Below are positions 43,316-52,787 of a stretch of DNA of 64,000 nucleotides, one piece after another. The position numbers and the translations under genes are program-made. Location of the stretch: positions 4,176,676 through 4,240,675 of the forward strand of contig NZ_CP147012.1 of the NCBI RefSeq assembly GCF_037126285.1, given 5' to 3'. Below the pieces are notes generated by a model that was given only the letters and a program-made list of their open reading frames with translations, did no database searches and was not told where the DNA came from. The first letter of the stretch is position 1, and each line of letters begins with the position of its first letter. Source of the DNA: Bernardetia sp. MNP-M8 (GTDB taxonomy: Bacteria; Bacteroidota; Bacteroidia; Cytophagales; Bernardetiaceae).

Positions 43316-44674
43316 ATGGAAAATCAATATTATACAAAAGCTACAACATTAGAAGAAATAGATAATGCAGTACGTTTTGATGTGCCAATAGGAGCAGACC
43401 ATCCATTTTTTACAGACTTTTCCGAAGTAAGAGGAGATTTTGAAGATAGAATGATTTATAGGGTTTTGAATGTAAATCCTACAAAATATACATACAACCT
43501 TAAAGCAAATCAAGGCAATAAAACATTATTGTTTTTAGCAGGAATGAGAGGTTCTGGCAAAACTTCTGAATTAGCTAAAATTGCTCAAAAAATTCATAAT
43601 AAAGAAGCTTTTTTTTGTGTTACCTGTAATATCGATGATGGTCTAGACCTCAACGATATGGAATATATGGATATTTTGATTTTTCAATTAGAACGTTTAT
43701 TTGAAGAGTTAAGAGATAATCAAATGATATTTGAAACGCCTATTGTAGCATCCTTACAAAAATGGTTTACAGAAAGAGTTGAAGAAGCAAACCGAGTAAT
43801 AAAAAGAGAGGGTGGTTTTGAGTTAGAACTACAAGCAGGAACGCCAAAGTTTCTAAGTTTTCTTTCTATTACTTCAAAAATAAAAGCAAACCTCTTGGGA
43901 AGCAAAGAAAATGCAAAAAAATTACGTACTGTTTTTAAAAATAATTTTAGAGAATTTGCCTTATTGACTAACAATTTTATTGGAGAGATAAATATGTATC
44001 TTCGTAATAATGATAAAGCAAAAGAAATTTTATTCATTGTAGATGGATTAGAAAAAACAGCAAGTTTAGATATTCGTAAAAAATTGATTGTAGAAGAGTC
44101 TGAACGAATTAAACAAATAAAAGTAAATTCTATATTTACACTTCCTGTAGAGCTTATGCCTGAAGGTAGAAAATTAGAATCTTTTAGTACACTTGTATCT
44201 TTTCCTTTTGTAAAAATTATAAATAAAGATGGTTCTATTGTAGAACAAGCGATTAAGAAATTTATAGAGTTTACTTACAAAAGAATAGATAAAAGTCTTT
44301 TTGATAGCGAGGATACAGTCAGAAAAGCAATTATGATTGGAGGAGGATCGCCTCGTGAATATTTGCGTGTTTTGGAATATGCTAATTATTTTATAGAAGA
44401 AGAAAAAGGGGTAATTGATGAAATGGCTCTTCAAAAAGGAATAAAAAAACTCGCTGCACAAATTTCTCACTACATTTCAGAGGAAGATCTAGAACTTTTG
44501 AAACTACTTAGGAAAAATAATGAGCAACAAATAGATACCCCTTATGGAGAAAAATGGCACGACCTTATCGAAAAATTGATTATTTTAGAATATAATGATG
44601 GAACATACAAACGTGTAAATCCAATAGTAGAAGAATCTAATCTTTACAAGCAATATGTACTAGAAGCCGAATAA
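43316..44674 (+). CDS. P-loop (STAND/AAA-like) ATPase, module gene 1
   Basis: A 452-residue ATPase. Walker A is GMRGSGKT at 76-83, and Walker B is EILFIVDGLEK near residue 240. A late GGGSPREYLRVLEYA segment resembles a sensor 2 or winged-helix boundary, and the C-terminal 70 residues may be a winged helix (LLKLLRKNNEQ...LIEKLIILEYNDG). No effector domain is visible. The next gene starts 5 bases after the stop, so the two form a module. Similar pairs of unknown role occur in Bacteroidota; a conflict-system role is a guess. Confidence 0.7.
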   Translation: MENQYYTKATTLEEIDNAVRFDVPIGADHPFFTDFSEVRGDFEDRMIYRVLNVNPTKYTYNLKANQGNKTLLFLAGMRGSGKTSELAKIAQKIHNKEAFFCVTCNIDDGLDLNDMEYMDILIFQLERLFEELRDNQMIFETPIVASLQKWFTERVEEANRVIKREGGFELELQAGTPKFLSFLSITSKIKANLLGSKENAKKLRTVFKNNFREFALLTNNFIGEINMYLRNNDKAKEILFIVDGLEKTASLDIRKKLIVEESERIKQIKVNSIFTLPVELMPEGRKLESFSTLVSFPFVKIINKDGSIVEQAIKKFIEFTYKRIDKSLFDSEDTVRKAIMIGGGSPREYLRVLEYANYFIEEEKGVIDEMALQKGIKKLAAQISHYISEEDLELLKLLRKNNEQQIDTPYGEKWHDLIEKLIILEYNDGTYKRVNPIVEESNLYKQYVLEAE

Positions 44675-44679
44675 ATTTT

Positions 44680-46272
44680 ATGACAGATTATAACGAGAAA
44701 TATACAGAAGAAATAAACTTGCTTTTTAAAGCCTTGCGAACAGATGGTTTTCGTTTTGTCATTGTCAAATACAATCACTATTCACTTGTTCAAAAGCTAA
44801 AAGCAGATGTAGAAAATAAATTTCCTACTCGTTCTAGTTTTACTATTGATGCAGAAAAAACAGATTACAAAACCTTTGTAGAGAGTTATTACAATCTAAA
44901 AGAAGGTTTTTTTTTCGTAGAAAATTTTGATAAAATCTTAGAAAACCCAGAACTCTATGCAGGAATAAATCAACGTAGAGATAAATTAGCGAATTATCCA
45001 ATTGCTTTGATTGCTTTTATTTCTCCTTCTGCGCCTGTTTTGTATGCTCGTCAGATTATGGAAAAAATGCCTGACTTGTGGTCGTTTCGGTCTTTGATGA
45101 TTGAGTTGGAGAAAGAACAAGTAAAATCAGAAAAAATATCACTTGAAAATATCTTAGAACACAACATTAAAATTAGTTCTTTAGGAGGAAATACTAGAGA
45201 AGAAAAAATAACAGAATTAGAACGATTAGAAAATGTACTAAAAACTATTGATAGGCAGAATGACACTTCTTTATTAGAATCTGTTTTAGAACAAAAAGCT
45301 ACATTACAAACTGATTTAGGAAGATATAATGAAGCTATTGAAACTTTAGATTTGCTTATTTCTATTGTTTCAGATAAAGAAATAAAGTCAAAACTATTGG
45401 TTAATAAGGGAAGAATATATGTAGAAATTGGACATTACGAAAAGGCTTTGAGAACACATAAAAAAAGTTTTGGAGTAGCTAATAATTTATATTCAAAAGG
45501 TAATTCATTGTTCCATATAGGAAATACCTATTTGTTAATTGGTAATTATTCAGAAGCTCTAAAGAATATAAAAAAGAGTAACAAGATTTTAGAAAAATTG
45601 AATAAGCAAGAACGTAATAAGGATTACATGAAAGCACTATGTTACTCTTATCAGATTACAGGCTTGATATTTTTATCTACAAATAAAAATAAAAAATCTA
45701 AAGATTTTTTTGAAAGATTTAATGATTTAGCAAATGATATATACAAATTAGATAATAGTGATGTAGAAATAATGGTATTTTTAGCATCTTATTATCAATA
45801 TACCAGTTTGATAGAACTAAATGAAAAAAACTTTGAAATAGCATTATATGAATCTCAAAGAATGGCTGTTGCCTATGAATTTTTTCTTGTTAAAGTTCCT
45901 AATAATATCACTCTTCAAGTTGGTTACATTTTATCTTATGATAGAATGGCTGATATTAATAGTTTTTTAGGGAACTTTTCAGAAAGTTTAATTCTATATG
46001 AAAAAGCCATAGAAATAATTAAAAAATTTGATTTATTTGATTTAACCTCTCAAAGTGCAAATATTATTTTTGCTATCACTTCAATATATTATAAGTTAGG
46101 ATATACACAGTTAAATTTAGGAAAAATAAATCAATCAAATAATAACCTTCAAATAGCAAGGAAATTAATAATTTCTGTTATTTCAAAAAATACATATCTT
46201 AAATACTTTTTTGAAAATAGATTAAATGATATAAATGAAGCTATAATGAAAATACAAAATTTAAAAGCCTAA
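44680..46272 (+). CDS. TPR protein with degenerate NTPase-like N-terminus, module gene 2
   Basis: A 530-residue protein. Residues 1-150 look like a P-loop fold without Walker A: a GFFFVENFDKIL strand in Walker B position and an IALIAFISPS strand in sensor 1 position, followed by a PDLWSFRSLMIELE helix. Tetratricopeptide-like repeats (LGRYNEAIETL, IGHYEKALRTH, IGNYSEALKNI, LGNFSESLILY) fill about 190-520. It may regulate or bind targets for the ATPase coded 5 bases upstream. The stop overlaps that of the convergent TonB receptor gene by 4 bases. Confidence 0.68.
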   Translation: MTDYNEKYTEEINLLFKALRTDGFRFVIVKYNHYSLVQKLKADVENKFPTRSSFTIDAEKTDYKTFVESYYNLKEGFFFVENFDKILENPELYAGINQRRDKLANYPIALIAFISPSAPVLYARQIMEKMPDLWSFRSLMIELEKEQVKSEKISLENILEHNIKISSLGGNTREEKITELERLENVLKTIDRQNDTSLLESVLEQKATLQTDLGRYNEAIETLDLLISIVSDKEIKSKLLVNKGRIYVEIGHYEKALRTHKKSFGVANNLYSKGNSLFHIGNTYLLIGNYSEALKNIKKSNKILEKLNKQERNKDYMKALCYSYQITGLIFLSTNKNKKSKDFFERFNDLANDIYKLDNSDVEIMVFLASYYQYTSLIELNEKNFEIALYESQRMAVAYEFFLVKVPNNITLQVGYILSYDRMADINSFLGNFSESLILYEKAIEIIKKFDLFDLTSQSANIIFAITSIYYKLGYTQLNLGKINQSNNNLQIARKLIISVISKNTYLKYFFENRLNDINEAIMKIQNLKA

Positions 46273-48779
46273 AACTTCACAACCCCACGAATATTCAAAA
46301 AACGCTGTGAAAGACCATTCGGAACGGCAAGTTGAACATCATTTACATAATCGCTTATCCATTGATGCGAAATTATATTTTCTACACCCAAAATATTCAA
46401 GACTTCTAAGCCTATCCAAACTGATTTTATACGTTTATCCTCTTCAAAAACTAGAGATTTTGAGAAACCAATATCTACACGACGATACGCAGGATTAGAG
46501 AAAAACGAACGGTAATTTTGATTATTGGGCGCACCAAAAGGAACTCCAGAACCAAACAAAAGACGTAAATTTACTCTAAAAGTAGGATTGTCTGGAAAAT
46601 GGTCTTCAAAAAATATAGTTGCTGTTACTCGCTGGTCAGACGGACGACGAACAAAATCACGTTCATCAAAGTCTACATTTTCTTTTGTCTGTAAATAAGA
46701 CAAACTAAACCAAGATTCTGTACCTTTAATAAACTCGCCACTAATGCGAGAGTCAATTCCCCAAGCATATCCTTTTGCACCATTGGTTGCATAATAACGC
46801 AATCGCATATTATCTACATCATACGGAATTAGATTTGAAATTTGTTTGTAATAACTCTCTACAATGAGTTTAAAAGGGCGTTTTTGAAATTTAAAATCCC
46901 AATCCATACTTCCAATAAGATGAACAGAACGCTGCGCCAAAAGTGATTCATTAATCTCTCCTGCAAAATTTCGTAGCTCACGATAAAATGGCGACTGCTG
47001 ATAAACTCCTACTGCAAGCCCAAACTGAATATCTGCTTTCCAGTCGGGTTGATATTTATATTGAAGACGTGGACTGATAAAAGTTTGTCCATTTAATGAC
47101 CAATTATGAATACGAACACCAAGAGTTACATTGTGCCACTCGGCTGTATCTGTTCCGAAAAAGTGTGAAATCTGAGCATAGCCTTGTGTTCGGATAGAGT
47201 TAAGTGTAGTTTTGGTATCGACAAAGTAGCTTATATCTTCAAAACCTGCTGAATCTAATACTTTATATTCATAGAGTTCGTCATTTATATTTTCGCTCTT
47301 TATTTCTCCTCCAAATTCTACCATTGTTCGGTTTCCTAATTGCAACGAAGAACGATTTTTAAAGGAATAAATTTGTGCATTCAGCGCATTACGAGCATAA
47401 AAATACTCTGAAGCTGCACCACGAATTAATGTACTTTTATTAAAATTATCTGATGTAATATCATTATTTACATCACTTAAACGATATGAACCTTCTGTAT
47501 CCACAAATTCTCGTTCTTGTGTGTCTACTCCTGAAAGTGTAAAATCCATTGAAAAATTTTGAGAGAATTTTTGAGTAAGTCGCAAAGCTGATTGATATGT
47601 TGTATAATACATCAATTCTTCGCCTACATAATTTACAAAAAAACGAACCTGCTCATCAAAAGTACCAAAAGTAGTTTCTCTACTTGAAGGAAAAACACGG
47701 TAACTATTTTGAGAATAAGCCGTTAGAAGACTAATTGTAGTGTTTTTGGCTTTATTTTTAAAATTTCCATTTTTATCTAATTTTCCTAGTTTATAACTCA
47801 AAAGAGATTGAAAATCAGTAAAACGAGGTTGATATTCACCTTTTGTTTCTAATGTATTTAATAGATAACTTAAATCTTTATGACGAATACCTGCCAAATA
47901 TGAAAAGCGTTTTGATTTATTTGTGCCTTCTAGGTGTGCATTTCCTCCCAAAAGTCCAATGGAAGCCGAACCAGCAAAAGAAGTAGGCGTTTTGTAATCT
48001 ACATTCAACACAGAGGAAAGTTTGTCGCCCCATTTTGCTTGCCAACCACCTGCTGAAAATTCTACCTTTTTTACCAAATCAAGATTGACAAAACTAAGTC
48101 CTTCCTGCTGCCCCGAACGAACTAAAAAAGGACGGTAAATCTCTATTCCATTTACATAAATTAAATTTTCTTCATAATTTCCACCACGTACTGAATAAGC
48201 TGAAGAGAGTTCGCTATTACTGACAATTCCTAAACCGAGTGTAACCAAAATCTGTGAGAATTCTCCTGTTCCTGTTGGAGTAGCCTCTACTTTGGTTGGA
48301 TCAAGAATTATTTTACTAATTTCTCTATCATCATTATTTAATTTTGCTGTAATTTCAACAGCTTTTAACTCTTCATATTCTGAAAGACGAATGCTATATT
48401 TTTGATACGATTTCAAGACTATTTTTTGACGGAATGTTCTGAATTCTGGATGTTGAGCTGCTAGAGTAACCTCTTTATTCAGAAATTCTTTTGAAAAATC
48501 TGAAGAGGATTCTAATCTAAAATTGCCTAAAGAATCCGTTTGGACAGCTTTTCCTTCTTCCAAAATTCCAATAGAAGCATTTTGAACAGGATTTTTGAGT
48601 GAATCCAGTACTTGTCCTTCAATTATTATTGTATTTTTATTATTTTGAGCAAATCCAAAAGAAGAAATACAACATAATATTAGAAGTAAATTAGAACAGA
48701 AAAAATAACTTAGAACAGATTGATTTTTTATAATAGGTTTCAAAATACGCAGGTTTTTTGTGGAAATAATCAATTTCAA
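46269..48779 (-). CDS. TonB-dependent receptor with carboxypeptidase-like domain
   Basis: An 836-residue outer-membrane receptor. After a long basic N-terminus, a hydrophobic signal segment ends in FGFAQ near residue 45. A carboxypeptidase-like domain (about 52-140) is followed by a plug with YSVRGGNYEENLIYVNGIEIYRP (about residues 195-215, a classical plug motif) and a barrel. The cargo is unknown. No SusD-like partner or siderophore gene is adjacent, so polysaccharide import is not supported. It stands alone on this strand. Confidence 0.84.
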   Translation of the reverse strand: MKLIISTKNLRILKPIIKNQSVLSYFFCSNLLLILCCISSFGFAQNNKNTIIIEGQVLDSLKNPVQNASIGILEEGKAVQTDSLGNFRLESSSDFSKEFLNKEVTLAAQHPEFRTFRQKIVLKSYQKYSIRLSEYEELKAVEITAKLNNDDREISKIILDPTKVEATPTGTGEFSQILVTLGLGIVSNSELSSAYSVRGGNYEENLIYVNGIEIYRPFLVRSGQQEGLSFVNLDLVKKVEFSAGGWQAKWGDKLSSVLNVDYKTPTSFAGSASIGLLGGNAHLEGTNKSKRFSYLAGIRHKDLSYLLNTLETKGEYQPRFTDFQSLLSYKLGKLDKNGNFKNKAKNTTISLLTAYSQNSYRVFPSSRETTFGTFDEQVRFFVNYVGEELMYYTTYQSALRLTQKFSQNFSMDFTLSGVDTQEREFVDTEGSYRLSDVNNDITSDNFNKSTLIRGAASEYFYARNALNAQIYSFKNRSSLQLGNRTMVEFGGEIKSENINDELYEYKVLDSAGFEDISYFVDTKTTLNSIRTQGYAQISHFFGTDTAEWHNVTLGVRIHNWSLNGQTFISPRLQYKYQPDWKADIQFGLAVGVYQQSPFYRELRNFAGEINESLLAQRSVHLIGSMDWDFKFQKRPFKLIVESYYKQISNLIPYDVDNMRLRYYATNGAKGYAWGIDSRISGEFIKGTESWFSLSYLQTKENVDFDERDFVRRPSDQRVTATIFFEDHFPDNPTFRVNLRLLFGSGVPFGAPNNQNYRSFFSNPAYRRVDIGFSKSLVFEEDKRIKSVWIGLEVLNILGVENIISHQWISDYVNDVQLAVPNGLSQRFLNIRGVVKF

Positions 48780-48958
48780 AAATACGCTTATTTTATCAAA
48801 AAAAGTAGCAGAGAAATAAAATTCAAGTTTTGTAGTAAACTTATTTTTTTGTTAATGAGCTAAAATTAGTATCAAAGTTGTAAGTAGTAGTATGACGATT
48901 CTAATAAAATACACTATCTATTCTTAATCCTATTATTTTTTTTAAATTCTCAATTTGC

Positions 48959-49687
48959 ATGAAAAATTTATTTATGTGCTTTTCAAAACTATCTTTTTTA
49001 GTTTTATTTTTTAGTTTTATTTTTAGTTTGGCTTTAGCACAAAGCGAAGAAACAAAAAATTGTAATGGGTATTTTGCTCATCAAGCAGGTACAAAAATGG
49101 AACTTACTATCTATGATAAAAAAGATAAAGTCAGTCAGACCTTGAAGTATCAAGTAAAGAATAATACACCTACTTCAACAGGCAGTATTATATTATTTAA
49201 CAATCAAATTTGTGACAAAGATGGAAAACAATTTATAGAAGGAGAATATAATGTAGAATGTAAAAACGGACAAATTTACGCTGATGTAAATAATATTGTT
49301 TCAAACATGACTCCTGTAGCAGATGCAGAAGTAAGCATTACAGGCGACAAACTTGTTTATCCATTTGATATGACACAAGGACAAACGCTAGAAGACGTAG
49401 ATTATGAAGTGAAACAAAGCATGTCGGGTGGAGGAATGACTTTAATGACTCTTACTGTTTCTCTTACCAATCGTAAAGTAGAAGGTTTTGAAACTGTGAC
49501 AACCCCTGCAGGAACGTTTGAGTGTATCAAAATTTCTTATGATAGTGATGCTAAAATGTCTTTTATGAAAAGAAAAAGTCGTTGTGTAGAATATCTAGCT
49601 AAAGGAGTAGGACTAGTAAAGTTTGAGAGTTTTGATAAAAAAGGTAGAAAAGAATCATCTCAATTACTTACAAAATTGGATAGATAA
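48959..49687 (+). CDS. Secreted protein, DUF3108/TapB-like
   Basis: A 242-residue exported protein with a signal peptide (about 1-27, ending LALAQ). The mature part is beta-rich. The YFAHQAGTKMELTIYDKK opening, VEGFETVTTPAGTFECIKISYD near residue 180, and the EYLAKGVGLVKFES end resemble DUF3108/TapB-type lipid- or envelope-associated proteins. The family match is by pattern only. A strong terminator follows. Confidence 0.65.
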   Translation: MKNLFMCFSKLSFLVLFFSFIFSLALAQSEETKNCNGYFAHQAGTKMELTIYDKKDKVSQTLKYQVKNNTPTSTGSIILFNNQICDKDGKQFIEGEYNVECKNGQIYADVNNIVSNMTPVADAEVSITGDKLVYPFDMTQGQTLEDVDYEVKQSMSGGGMTLMTLTVSLTNRKVEGFETVTTPAGTFECIKISYDSDAKMSFMKRKSRCVEYLAKGVGLVKFESFDKKGRKESSQLLTKLDR

Positions 49688-49760
49688 AAGAAAAGATAGT
49701 GCATAAAACTTTGTTTAAAACAAGGTCTATCTGTTTTGATAACGTTCAAGGTTTTTCCTG

Positions 49761-49800
49761 AAAACTCTCTTCATAAACTAATTTTTGTGAAGGGAGTTTT
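49761..49800 (+). terminator. Intrinsic terminator after the DUF3108-like gene
   Basis: The 13-base arms (49761-49773/49788-49800) pair with one G-U, and T-runs follow at once on the plus strand. Confidence 0.85.
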
Positions 49801-49910
49801 TTGTTTTTTTAGTATAAAAATAAGATTATTGTTAGATTTTGGATGAATACTAAATAACATGAAATTGGATTGAAAACAATCTTTTTATTTGTTTATAGAC
49901 ACTTTACAAA

Positions 49911-50050
49911 TGAAGTTGTTTAATACTCACTTTTCCTTAGAACTGAGTTTGCAAACCCAGTTCTAAGGAAAAATAACAAAGCCTTTGTTGGTGTTTTAGC
50001 GTAGCGACACCAACAAGTATATCCACAAATTCCATTCTTAAACAACTTCA
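49911..50050. repeat. 140-bp MITE-like element with 12-bp inverted ends
   Basis: Perfect 12-bp inverted ends TGAAGTTGTTTA/TAAACAACTTCA enclose two hairpins. The first pairs TTTTCCTTAGAACTG with CAGTTCTAAGGAAAA (49931-49945/49958-49972). The second pairs GTTGGTGT with ACACCAAC (49987-49994/50007-50014). The GTTGGTGT core also occurs in the palindromes at 3067 and 15044. Confidence 0.75.
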
Positions 50051-50495
50051 ATGAATTTATGTACTAATCATTATCAGTACACCTTACAAGGTGTCAGATA
50101 ATTTAATCTTTCTAGCTGTACTGACACCTTAGAGATTTCAGAGAGAAAAAAACAATAAATATTTAATCCCAAGTTCACGTTAAATAATATAAAATTGGGT
50201 TTCAAAACTCAATTTTATGGAAAAAATGACATTTGTATCTAGTAAGATTTGTTGATGTATTACTAGCCAATTATTAAGTAAGAGCCAAAGATAAAATAGA
50301 TTGTTATAAGGATAAATTCCTAAATTTTTAAAAATTATAAGAAGAGGCTGTAAATACCAATGAGAAGTAATGCTATTACTTGCAAGTTCTTTAAGTCTTT
50401 GTTACCTTAGCAAATCATTCATAATTTACTGGTTATAAATTGTACCTTTTCAGAGAAACACAACACATAAACGATATTTATTTAATTATTTTCCT
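50051..50495. other. fabH upstream interval with a further palindrome
   Basis: About 445 bases without a gene. AAGGTGTCAG (50088-50097) and CTGACACCTT (50121-50130) form a 10-bp stem, perhaps another dispersed repeat. The rest is AT-rich, and the fabH promoter should lie near its end. No box was found with confidence. Confidence 0.45.
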
Positions 50496-51500
50496 ATGAA
50501 TTCTACTACTTCTATAAACAAAACACAAGCAGCCATCACAGGTGTTTTTGGATATGTTCCTGATTATGTTCTTACCAATAAAGAACTTGAAACAATGGTT
50601 GATACGAATGATGAATGGATAAAATCACGTACTGGAATAGAAGAAAGACGTATTTTGAAAGGTGAAGGATTGGGAACTTCTTATATGGCAATTGAAGCTG
50701 TAAAAGGTTTGTTAGAAAAAACAAATACAAAAGCTGAAGAGATTGATTTTCTGATTTGTGCTACTACTACTCCTGATATGGTATTTCCAGCAACAGGAAA
50801 TATTGTTGCGCACGGTGCAGGGCTAAATTGTTTGAGTTATGATTTAATGGCAGCTTGTTCAGGATTTTTGTATGCACTTGTTACAGCAAGTCAGTTTATT
50901 GAAACAGGGAAATATAAAAAAATTGTTGTTGTAGGAGCTGATAAAATGTCTTCTATTATAGATTACGAAGACCGTCAGACTTGTATTCTTTTTGGAGATG
51001 GCGCAGGTGCTGTGCTTTTAGAAGCTGATACAGAAGGAAATGGAATTGTAGATTCTATTTTGAGAACAGATGGAGCAGGAGCTACAGAGCTTTACATGAA
51101 AGCAGGTGGAAGCCGTTATCCAGCAAGTAAAGAAACAGTAGAAAATAAAGAACATTATGTTATTCAACATGGAGCAGTAGTCTTTAAACATGCTGTAAAA
51201 AATATGGCAGATACATCAGCCGAATTAGTAGAAAAAAATGGATTGGACGGAGATAGTATTGACTTTCTTGTTCCTCATCAAGCTAATTTAAGAATTATAG
51301 ATGCAACTGCAAAACGCTTAGGGTTAGATTCTGATAAGGTATTGGTAAATATTGAAAAATATGGAAATACAACATCTGCAACCATTCCTCTTTGTATAAG
51401 AGATTTTGAACATAAATTTAAGAAAGGTGATAATCTAATCTTGGCTGCTTTTGGTGGTGGTTTTACTTGGGGCGCAGTATACCTTAAATGGGCGTATTAA
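50496..51500 (+). CDS. fabH: 3-oxoacyl-[acyl-carrier-protein] synthase III
   Basis: A 334-residue ketoacyl-ACP synthase III that condenses acetyl-CoA (or another acyl-CoA) with malonyl-ACP to begin fatty acid synthesis. The catalytic Cys is C121 in [18 protein letters not shown] near residue 254 and [10 protein letters not shown] near 282 supply the His/Asn of the triad. The substrate could be branched-chain primers, as in many Bacteroidota, but sequence does not settle it. plsX and rpmF, its frequent partners, are not adjacent. Confidence 0.93.
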   Translation: MNSTTSINKTQAAITGVFGYVPDYVLTNKELETMVDTNDEWIKSRTGIEERRILKGEGLGTSYMAIEAVKGLLEKTNTKAEEIDFLICATTTPDMVFPATGNIVAHGAGLNCLSYDLMAACSGFLYALVTASQFIETGKYKKIVVVGADKMSSIIDYEDRQTCILFGDGAGAVLLEADTEGNGIVDSILRTDGAGATELYMKAGGSRYPASKETVENKEHYVIQHGAVVFKHAVKNMADTSAELVEKNGLDGDSIDFLVPHQANLRIIDATAKRLGLDSDKVLVNIEKYGNTTSATIPLCIRDFEHKFKKGDNLILAAFGGGFTWGAVYLKWAY

Positions 51501-51595
51501 AACTAAATTAGAATTCTACCTTCTAAAATCTAATTTCTAAATTTATTTAAACATAAAACCCTCAACTTTTGAATACAATCTCTTCCCCTAAACCT

Positions 51596-52618
51596 ATGTC
51601 TAAATCTAACATAAATTTTGAGCTTCTAAAAAAGATGTGCAATGTTTTCGCTCCTGTGGGAAATGAAGCCCCTATGAAAGAATTTGTTTTGAATTATGTA
51701 AAGGAAAATCAGAAACATTGGAAAGTTCAACCTCAAATTATAGAAGGAGAAGATTTTCAAGATTGTTTGATACTTGTTTTTGGTAAACCTAGAACGGCTG
51801 CTTTTGCTCACTTTGATTCTATTGGTTTTATGGCTCGTTATGATAATCATTTAGTCAGAATTGGTTCTCCAAAATATGAAGATGGTTATGTATTGGTAGG
51901 AAAAGACTCTCAAGGGGAAATTGAAGGAACTTTGAAAGTAAAATACGAAAACGAAGACGACAAGGACAAAAAGAAGAAGAAAAAAAATAAAAAGAAGAAA
52001 AAGAGAGGGGCAAGACAGCATCGCAAACCTTTAGGCGCAGTAAAATTACAATTAGAGTTTGATAGAACGGTTGATGTAGGAACTGAGTTTGTCTTCAAAC
52101 AAGATTTTATAGAAACAGAAGAATATGTTCAGTCATGTTATATGGACGACCGTTTGGGTTGTTGGAATTTATTGAAAACAGCTGAAACTTTAGAAAATGG
52201 AATTATTGCTTTTTCGTGTTATGAGGAAATTGGAGGAGGAACAATGCCATTTTTACTCAAATGGATTTGGGAAAATCATAGAATAAAACAATGCTTAATT
52301 TCTGATATTACTTGGATAACAGAAGGCGTAAGACATGGAGAAGGCGTTGCTGTTTCTATGCGGGATAGAAATATCCCACGAAGAGGTTTTTTGAATAAAG
52401 TGATTGATTTAGTAAAAGAGTCAGGTGTAAAATATCAGTTAGAAGTAGAGAATGATGGAGGAAGTGATGCTAAAGAGATTCAATCTTCTGTTTATCCAAT
52501 GGATTGGTGTTTTATTGGTGCTGCCGAAGCTGGCGTTCATTCACCTAAGGAAAAGGTGCATAAAGATGATATAAAAGCAATGACAGATGTATATGCCTAT
52601 TTAATGGAAAAGCTCTAA
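51596..52618 (+). CDS. M42-like metallopeptidase with poly-lysine insertion
   Basis: A 340-residue protein of the M42/M28-like aminopeptidase group. Metal-site motifs are AHFDSIGF near residue 68, YMDDRLG near 181, CYEEIGGG near 207 and LISDITW near 232, with AGVHSPKEKVH at the end. Residues about 119-143 form a lysine-rich low-complexity insertion (nearly all Lys with some Asn, Arg and Gly), coded by an A/G-only tract. It lies in the position of the lid or oligomerisation domain and is unlike the usual fold. ATG at 51596 is chosen over an upstream TTG. Confidence 0.77.
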   Translation: MSKSNINFELLKKMCNVFAPVGNEAPMKEFVLNYVKENQKHWKVQPQIIEGEDFQDCLILVFGKPRTAAFAHFDSIGFMARYDNHLVRIGSPKYEDGYVLVGKDSQGEIEGTLKVKYENEDDKDKKKKKKNKKKKKRGARQHRKPLGAVKLQLEFDRTVDVGTEFVFKQDFIETEEYVQSCYMDDRLGCWNLLKTAETLENGIIAFSCYEEIGGGTMPFLLKWIWENHRIKQCLISDITWITEGVRHGEGVAVSMRDRNIPRRGFLNKVIDLVKESGVKYQLEVENDGGSDAKEIQSSVYPMDWCFIGAAEAGVHSPKEKVHKDDIKAMTDVYAYLMEKL

Positions 52619-52787
52619 CATAGTTTCTACTTGTATTCAATTTGTGAAAATAGCTTCTGTATTTATCAACAGATAATCTACAACGATATTATTTTTTCTT
52701 GCAACTTTCTGCTCTTCCGAAGCGTTGTCTTTGTCTAGTCATTCTATAAATAAAATAGTATAATTTAAAATAATTCAATTTGCCTAT

